Of a stretch of DNA of 64,000 nt, positions 58,373-64,000 are shown in pieces. Source of the DNA: Nectonema munidae (lineage: Eukaryota > Nematomorpha > Nectonematoida > Nectonematidae); NCBI GenBank assembly GCA_030549495.1, contig JAUIRK010000069.1, positions 806,001 to 870,000 of the forward strand, given 5' to 3'. A program made the translations under genes and the position numbers. The notes beneath the pieces are model-generated. The model did no database searches. It saw nothing but the letters and a program-made list of their open reading frames with translations, and was not told the DNA's origin. Position 1 is the stretch's first letter, and the number at the start of each line of letters is the position of its first letter.

Positions 58373-58497
58373 GCATGACGACGGGCCTGGATTTCACATT
58401 ACTAAGCTCTTTTACAAAATAACTTGTTGTATTGTCAATGAAAAGTAAGATATTACGTTTTTTCTTTTTCATATCTTTAATCAAAGTTGTGAAAAAT

Positions 58498-59165
58498 TAA
58501 TCAAAAATAAACGCATTCATCCAAAGCTTTTTGTTTCCCTTCCAAATAACTTGTAACTTATCCAAAATTTTAAATTCTTTAAGACACCTTGGTTTTTTAG
58601 ATTTCCCAATTACTAACGATTTTAATTTTTCAGTTCCTAGCCAGTTACAGCAGAGCAAACATGTTACTCTTTCCTTGAAAACTTTTGTTCCACTCCACTT
58701 TTTATCATGTTGAACAAATGACTTATTAGGAGTAGCTTTAAAGAAAAGGCCGGTCTCATCCGCATTAAAAATATCATCAGCTTTATAATCGTTGACGAGT
58801 TTAAGTTGCTCTTTCCAAGAAGAAACAGTTTCAAGATTCACAATAGCGCTCTCACCAGTTAATGCTTTAAATTTTATATTGAAGCGTTTCCTAAATTTTT
58901 GCAAGCACCCATTAGACGCTTTAAATTCATCAATGTTCAAGTCTTTTGCCAAGTCTAGTGCTTTGGTTTGAAGCAGAGGTTTTTAAATTTATTGAAACAT
59001 TTTTAACTTTAAACGAAATAAAGCACTGCCAAGTCTTGTCATTAATTTCTTCATTTTTGCTCCCACTGAAATTTTAAACTCCTTTGCTAATGTTGACTTT
59101 GATTGTGAGAACTTTGCAAAATTTTCCATTTGTCTTAAATTTAGGTTAACACGTTTAGAAGACAT
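58498..59165 (-). pseudogene. Tigger-like transposase, N-terminal and first catalytic part
   Basis: MSSKRVNLNLRQMENFAKFS then SKSTLAKEFKISVGAK is the pogo helix-turn-helix. After a stop near 58990 comes LNIDEFKASNGCLQKFRKRF (CENP-B-type second half), then DIFNADETGLFFKATPNKSF with the first catalytic Asp, and LGTEKLKSLVIGKSKKPRCL. A stop at 58497 is followed in another frame by NILLFIDNTTSYF, the second catalytic Asp, at about 58430-58470. At least two frame changes are present. Confidence 0.85.
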
Positions 59166-59504
59166 TAAAACTAAAAAATAAAAGCATCATTGAATTTTTT
59201 TAAACAAGTATTAAATTTAACAAAATTTAGGTTAACAATTGGATAGAAAGTTTTAAAATCTAAAATTCATATGAAATAAATTCAAACATGTCATAAAAAA
59301 CCTTATAAAAAATCATTTTTTTCCAATTCAAACTTTCCATGATCGCATAAAAAAGTTAAACGTATAGAAAATAAGTATAAATATTTGATAACTAATGTTT
59401 TAAATCGTTTGTTTTCTCGAAAATGTTCATTGTTCAGAGGTGTTCATTATTAGAGGTTTTACTATATATATTTTAAACTATTATTTTTTCGACTAATACC
59501 AGTT

Positions 59505-59770
59505 GTCCTCAAAGTTAGCGCCTGGGCTTCAAAAGGAGGCGGGAGGGGGAGGGGGGGTTGAATTCTTAAAGAGATAAAAGATACGTTTTTATGTTTAAAA
59601 GATAAACACCCACATTTTGAGTTAAATTTTTCTAAATTCTTTTTTTGATATATATAAGATTAGTGAATGCGAAAATTGGGGTTCTTATAAATCTTTCTTG
59701 ATTCCGTTGTTAAGCGACGTCTAAACCGGTAAAATTCCGGGAAACCCGGACATCCGGCAACCCTAAACTC
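59505..59770. repeat. Fragments of transposon ends
   Basis: 'cctcaaagttagcgcctggg' with a G-run near 59545 looks like a hAT end, and 'ccgggaaacccggacatccggcaaccctaa' near 59736-59765 resembles the complement of a 'tagggttgccggatgtccgg' hAT end. They may be the two ends of one ~250-bp MITE, but they do not pair convincingly. Confidence 0.3.
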
Positions 59771-61215
59771 TTGATCCAAATGCAGACATATTTTTGTTAG
59801 TTCATATGTTAGTTTTTAAAGTCTCGAATATTTATCTTATAATATTAAATGCAATATCATTGTTCGGTTTAAAATTCGATGATGTTCAATTGAGATATAG
59901 AAATGAGGTAACCAATGCATTTTCAGTATAAAAAGGCTAAATTCTTTACTTCCTATATCTATTCGTAAATGGTAAAGATAATTGTATTCCCTCTCGCATA
60001 TTGTATGGTAGAAATTGGATATTGGATAGTTCCAGAAAATGTTATAGAATAGATTTGGGGAAATTTTTTTAGTATAATGGGCTAAAAATTTCAAGCATCA
60101 TGGCCCGTCGTCGGATCACAAATACCAACTCTTTTTTATTAAATGCTCTATATTTCAAACAAATGAAGTTTTTTTTCTATACTCATAAGGCGTGTATTAT
60201 ATCCACACTCCAGAGGCGTTCATAGTTGTTTAAAAAACGAACCTAGTTAACGATAAAATTGTTAACCAAAATTATAGCTTCGAGATGTTGGTTTGCTAAT
60301 TTCTTAAAAGTATAACAGGAGTTACCGTTAATCTGAAAAAACGGAAATTAGTTTTCAAAATAACTTTGTTTAGTATATTTTGAAACTTTCTAACTTTGTG
60401 TTAACTGTTAAAAAAGTTGGCCTAATAATTTTGAAAAATTCAACAAAACCAATTTAAATATCTTAAAGAATTAAAAAAAATTATAGAAAAAAAGGTTTTT
60501 TATTTAACTTCTAGAAGTTTCAGATTAAAAGAAATTTTTTAGAAATTAATAAAGCATCCCAAATAAAAATAGTCTTAAAAAATTTTTGCTTAATTTTTTG
60601 GCACGTAAAATAGTCTTTTTTACGTCACCCAAATTTTTAAAATGTAAGTTGAAAATACTATAGCCCAGATTTTGCGATGCCATTTTAAATTTCCAAAATA
60701 TAATCCATTTCAATGGTAAAATTTAACCCAATGCTTCGGGGACTTTAATTTTACTGCTTCTCAAAGATCCTAGTCCCACTTCAAAACCTCGAAAATTGAA
60801 TTATATAGGTATGCAAAATAAGGCAAACAAACGTTGGCAACCATTGTTACATTAGTACAAGTTATACCAAAGTAAAGAAGAAATAATTTGGTTCTGTTGG
60901 TTTATAGTTTTTCAGGTGACTATGAAATTAATTTTGTTTCGTTCTTGAGTCTGAGGAAAAACTATTTGTATTAAGAAAAATGTTTAAAAAAATTGTGCTC
61001 TAATTGCAAATACTTAAAAACGGAATAAATTCAACGCCAACTCTGCGCTCCCAACGTGTCATTCCATATGCTTACAACAAGTAGCATACGGAACATGTAT
61101 GACGTTAACTCATTGCGTCCTTTTACGATTCATTTGAGATCTAAATGTTTGTAGGTTCTTTTTCACTCACTTGTTTCCCCGGTCTATAGTTATTCTGTTG
61201 TTTGTTTATAGGGTT
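59771..61215. other. AT-rich region, nothing recognised
   Basis: The minus-strand frame at 59837-60094 (85 codons) has no family support. No repeats were recognised. Confidence 0.4.
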
Positions 61216-61220
61216 AATGT

Positions 61221-61500
61221 TCAAAAAGGCCAAAAACCCAAACGGCCAAAAACCAAAACGGCCAAAACTAAAACGGACAAAACCAAAAACCAAAATTGTA
61301 AAGGTAAAGGTATCGTGGGGTGTTTTCATCGAGAAGGCATAATTGCGCCGCTTTTATCGAACTATGAGGGAAGTAGGCTTGATGCAGGATCGAACCCAAG
61401 ACCTTGAGTTATCGAAACCGAGTATCTAACCAACCTTACTCACGCCAAATAAAAATGGCCAAAACCAAAACGGTGAAAAATCAAAACAACCAAGGTCAAA
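61221..61500 (+). repeat. Minisatellite of 'ggccaaaaaccaaaac' units, split by a SINE
   Basis: Units such as ggccaaaaacccaaac, ggccaaaaaccaaaac and ggccaaaactaaaac occupy 61228-61297 and resume at 61457-61500 (ggccaaaaccaaaacgg). The gap is filled by the SINE at 61298-61446. A 78-codon Lys/Thr-rich frame across it is a repeat translation, not a gene. Confidence 0.8.
61298..61446 (-). repeat. tRNA-derived SINE, copy 2
   Basis: On the minus strand it starts ggcgtgagtaaggttggtta. It has a perfect Pol III B box, ggttcgatcc, at tRNA distance from the head (complement of ggatcgaacc near 61388-61397). It shares about 110 bp with the copy at 40739-40857, extends about 30 bp further at the tail (gataccttta, cctttac), and ends in the flanking minisatellite. 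Confidence 0.75.
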
Positions 61501-61852
61501 GTTTATTCTCTATCGGTAATTCACACAACTGCATACTCCATGGTTTTGCTATATATATATATGTATAGTAAAGCTGCAGAAAAAATTTGCCTAGCAATAT
61601 CACATTGATCAGAATTTGGCAAAATTTTTGTTTTATGTGTACTGTTCGTAGGTTGTAGGGTAGCTTTATGTTCTGTTCTTAAAATTGAACTACACATCAC
61701 GGCAGTTGCTGATCTAAGCAGGATGTAAAAATCACTCATCCTCTATTTTTTGAGTATAACCATGTATATGTATACCATTTTTGTTTTGTTGCAGCCAGGG
61801 TTATGGATTCGGAAAAATATTTTCCTACTTCGACTCCACTTATTTGTAATTT

Positions 61853-62038
61853 TGCGACGGCAACTTCTATCCAAGTCAAGCCAGCATGACAACACTTTTG
61901 CGTCTCCTTGTTCCATTTACTTCTACCTACACGTGTGAGGAAGGGCTTTCAACTCTTTTAAATTTTGAAGCAGGAAATAGAGACAGATTGCGTGTTGTAG
62001 ATCATGGTTTTGAAACAGTGATTTATAGCAAATTTTAA
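61853..62038 (+). pseudogene. ZBED5-like hAT transposase, C-terminal fragment
   Basis: NFYPSQASMTTLLRLLVPFT then STYTCEEGLSTLLNFEAGNR and DRLRVVDHG, ending at TAA 62036-62038. It corresponds to the family's 'YP.[36 protein letters not shown]' dimerisation block. It is isolated and has no visible terminal repeats. Confidence 0.7.
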
Positions 62039-64000
62039 AAGTGTTATGAGTGATGACATGTACCATATTACAAGATCGTTTATCAATGTCCATTTTAGAT
62101 GGACATTAAAAGATGTCGTGAATCTTATGCGCTTCAGCCTTATGTTGCAACGCAAAATGTTTGATCTTATTTCTTCAACACAATTTATTAAAATGTCGTT
62201 TTATTGGCTTTGTACTTGTAGTTTAGTGTCTTTCTTGCATTGTCTTCAAATATTCTAATCATTGTCTATAATCTTTTTGTTTGAAGCCAAAACAAATAGC
62301 ATTCAGTAACGAAATTAATCCTAAATTACTTCTTCAAAAGTATTTTTGGTTTAAATTTTTTTTCCAAAAACTTCCTACTCATGACTGAGCTTTGTTCCTT
62401 TACAATAAAAAAATACAGTCCTCAATTTTATTGAATTTTTCAGCTATTTTCTATGAGTTTCAAAAACGCAACATTAGACCAAAATGGTAAAAAAAAATTT
62501 ATATTGCGTTTTTGTAATGTGTGAATTTATTTTTTAATCTAACAATTATGAAAAATTTCAATTGTTTGCACTGTTTCCTATATTTTGCGCAAATGTTTAA
62601 TCAAGAAAACGGGTTAATTATGATGTTGCTTTCAATCCTAAAGTGATAACATATGGTATTGCGCAAAAACAGGATGAAAGCAGCCAGAATATTTGACATG
62701 CCTAAAAACAGATTTGTGATTGGTTTACTTTCTGTCACACATCTTTCAGGAATCTCGAAAACAAAAACAGCGCGTTATAGACCTCTTTGCCTCATTTATG
62801 AAATGATTATCGTAGCTAGAATTGTAATTCATGTTCAACCCCAAACTACTTTCTCGTGGATGGTGCAACAACTTTATGAATAGACATGAGCTATGCCTGA
62901 GAATTTCAAGAAATAGAACTGTTTACACAAGGTGTAAAAACTCCTCTTGTCCGAACAAGGCGAAATGAATAATACCATTTCACTGGGGTTTCGTGTCTTT
63001 GGAGCTGATGGCACAAAGCCCATGTTTATCTTCGAAGGAAAAATTATTCTAAAAGAAAAGTTTCCAAGGTAGTATCGTGATACATGTGAATGAAAAAGGC
63101 TGAATGGATTAAGACGCTGTTTGATTAGACTCAAAAAGTTTGGAGTTTTCTTCACACTTTCAACATAAACTCATTTTAATGATATTGAAGACTCTTTAGC
63201 TCATGAACCACTCAAGCATCGCCTCTGTAAATCAACAATGGCTATCAAGTGGTCAAGCTGCCCTCACTAAAGCCGGAAATCTGTTAATACAAAGTCTGGT
63301 GAAAGTAGCTAAATGGGTAAAAGCTGCCTCTCTCTGCAATCATGTAGACTGTAGAGCATGGCAAGACACCCTTTTTTCACTTGTGGGCCTGATTATGTTT
63401 TCCAAGACTGGCTGCGGGGCAGGAGCCCTAATTAAAGATTTACAAAATATGCATGCATAAATAGTTATACTACTTATTATATACTATACATATAAACTTT
63501 TATTAAACTACTGATTTTTATCAATATGATTTTATATATTCATCGTTTACTTATAATAGAAATGTTCAGGAAAGAAAAATGGTAAAAGCTGAAAATATTT
63601 ATTCAAATATTTTTTTTGAAACACATAGGTTAGTAGAATTATTATTACATATGAGAAAAATTATTTACTGAAACACATTGTTTATTAATCTTGTAACTAT
63701 ACTTGTAAGAAAAGTTGTAACAAATCTCATTCTAATGATAAATTTGAACTTGGTGTTTAGGTTTAGTTACCATTGTTTCAATGTTTGGTGAAATGCTGGA
63801 AACGGTTACTTTTAGGTTATTTTCAAGGTGATTGTCCGTCAGCCTTGATTTTGTTCATGATTTTACATATTTCATTTTTTAAACAGCTGCTCACATATAT
63901 AAGTACTCCCGAATAGTGACATTTTCTTTCTTGCAAAATCTGTGATCCTGTGGAAAGCTTCTTTAGGTAGATTCTTATAAAACTCCCGTAACGAATAATC
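62039..64000. other. Right-hand end of window, unassigned
   Basis: Plus-strand frames at 62653-62883 (76 codons) and 63203-63460 (85 codons), and a minus-strand frame at 62874-63155, are more protein-like than most in the spacer DNA. The plus strand between them has GFRVFGADGTKPMFIF, faintly like the 'v.AdGxk.pl.fi' stretch of mariner-type transposases. I cannot assign them. The rest is AT-rich. Confidence 0.3.

Larger units (their letters stand above)
55832..58389 (-). mobile_element. TTF/DUF4371-type hAT transposon inserted in the Tigger coding region
   Basis: Ends: caggcccgtcgccagg (55832) and, inward from 58389, caggcccgtcgtcatgc. Each end carries a long G/C homopolymer. Flanks are ggtttcac (55824-55831) and gatttcac (58390-58397), 7 of 8, an 8-bp hAT target duplication. 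The 2558-bp interior encodes on the minus strand a TTF-type zinc finger followed by a DUF4371 domain. Because the flanking Tigger frame resumes across it, the order of events is clear: hAT landed in Tigger. Confidence 0.9.
55484..59463 (-). mobile_element. Tigger/pogo-like transposon split by a hAT insertion
   Basis: The 5' end, read on the minus strand from 59463, is tagtaaaacctctaataatg then aacacctctgaacaatgaac, next to TATA. A transposase reads from ATG at 59165 downward and resumes after 2.56 kb of foreign DNA at 55831. The 3' terminus was not found below 55484, so that end may be lost. Confidence 0.8.

Noticed and set aside
61171-61407. Lys/Thr-rich 78-codon frame
   Set aside because: Translation of the minisatellite and SINE, not a protein gene.

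Overview
The window is AT-rich eukaryotic DNA: three multi-exon, single-copy host genes sit in a background of DNA-transposon wreckage. The genes have metazoan-type splicing (introns of 55 bp to several kb) and animal housekeeping functions. The repeats are hAT, pogo/Tigger and TTAA-target elements, a tRNA-derived SINE, and G/C-homopolymer-bearing element ends. Together these suggest an arthropod, perhaps a crustacean such as a copepod, but the species is a guess.

Layout. 1-212: tail of a Tigger-like transposase. 435-4344: a 3.9-kb element bounded by TTAA and a perfect 12-bp terminal inverted repeat, with two arrays of ~150-bp repeats facing each other. 5.1-6.2 kb: a second Tigger copy broken by other element ends. 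6.9-10.0 kb (+): TAPT1, in two recognised coding exons. 10.7-12.7 kb: a complete-ended hAT element with an 8-bp target duplication. 14.7-18.0 kb: further hAT pieces. 19.4-34.2 kb (+): mitochondrial ribosomal protein gene MRPS5, nine exons, whose introns hold MITEs (including two copies of a 130-bp TTAA MITE), a hAT MITE and an unassigned relic. 34.7-37.4 kb: a hAT MITE and an internally deleted ZBED5-like hAT. 38.5-50.3 kb (-): RGP1, seven exons found, N-terminal exon not found; its introns hold a SINE, an acyltransferase-like relic exon, a hAT MITE with a perfect target duplication, a hAT transposase fragment and a foldback-like element. 51.9-53.7 kb: an inverted relative of the 0.4-4.3 kb TTAA element. 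55.5-59.5 kb: a Tigger-like transposon with a TTF/DUF4371 hAT inserted in its coding region. 61.2-62.0 kb: a minisatellite split by a SINE, then another hAT C-terminus.

The three host genes act in separate compartments: TAPT1 at ER/ciliary-base membranes, MRPS5 in the mitochondrial ribosome and RGP1 in the RIC1-RGP1 exchange factor for RAB6 at the Golgi. Nothing suggests co-regulation. Exons were assigned by comparing translations with remembered family sequences and by matching splice phase at every junction. No CRISPR array, rRNA gene or convincing functional tRNA gene was seen.
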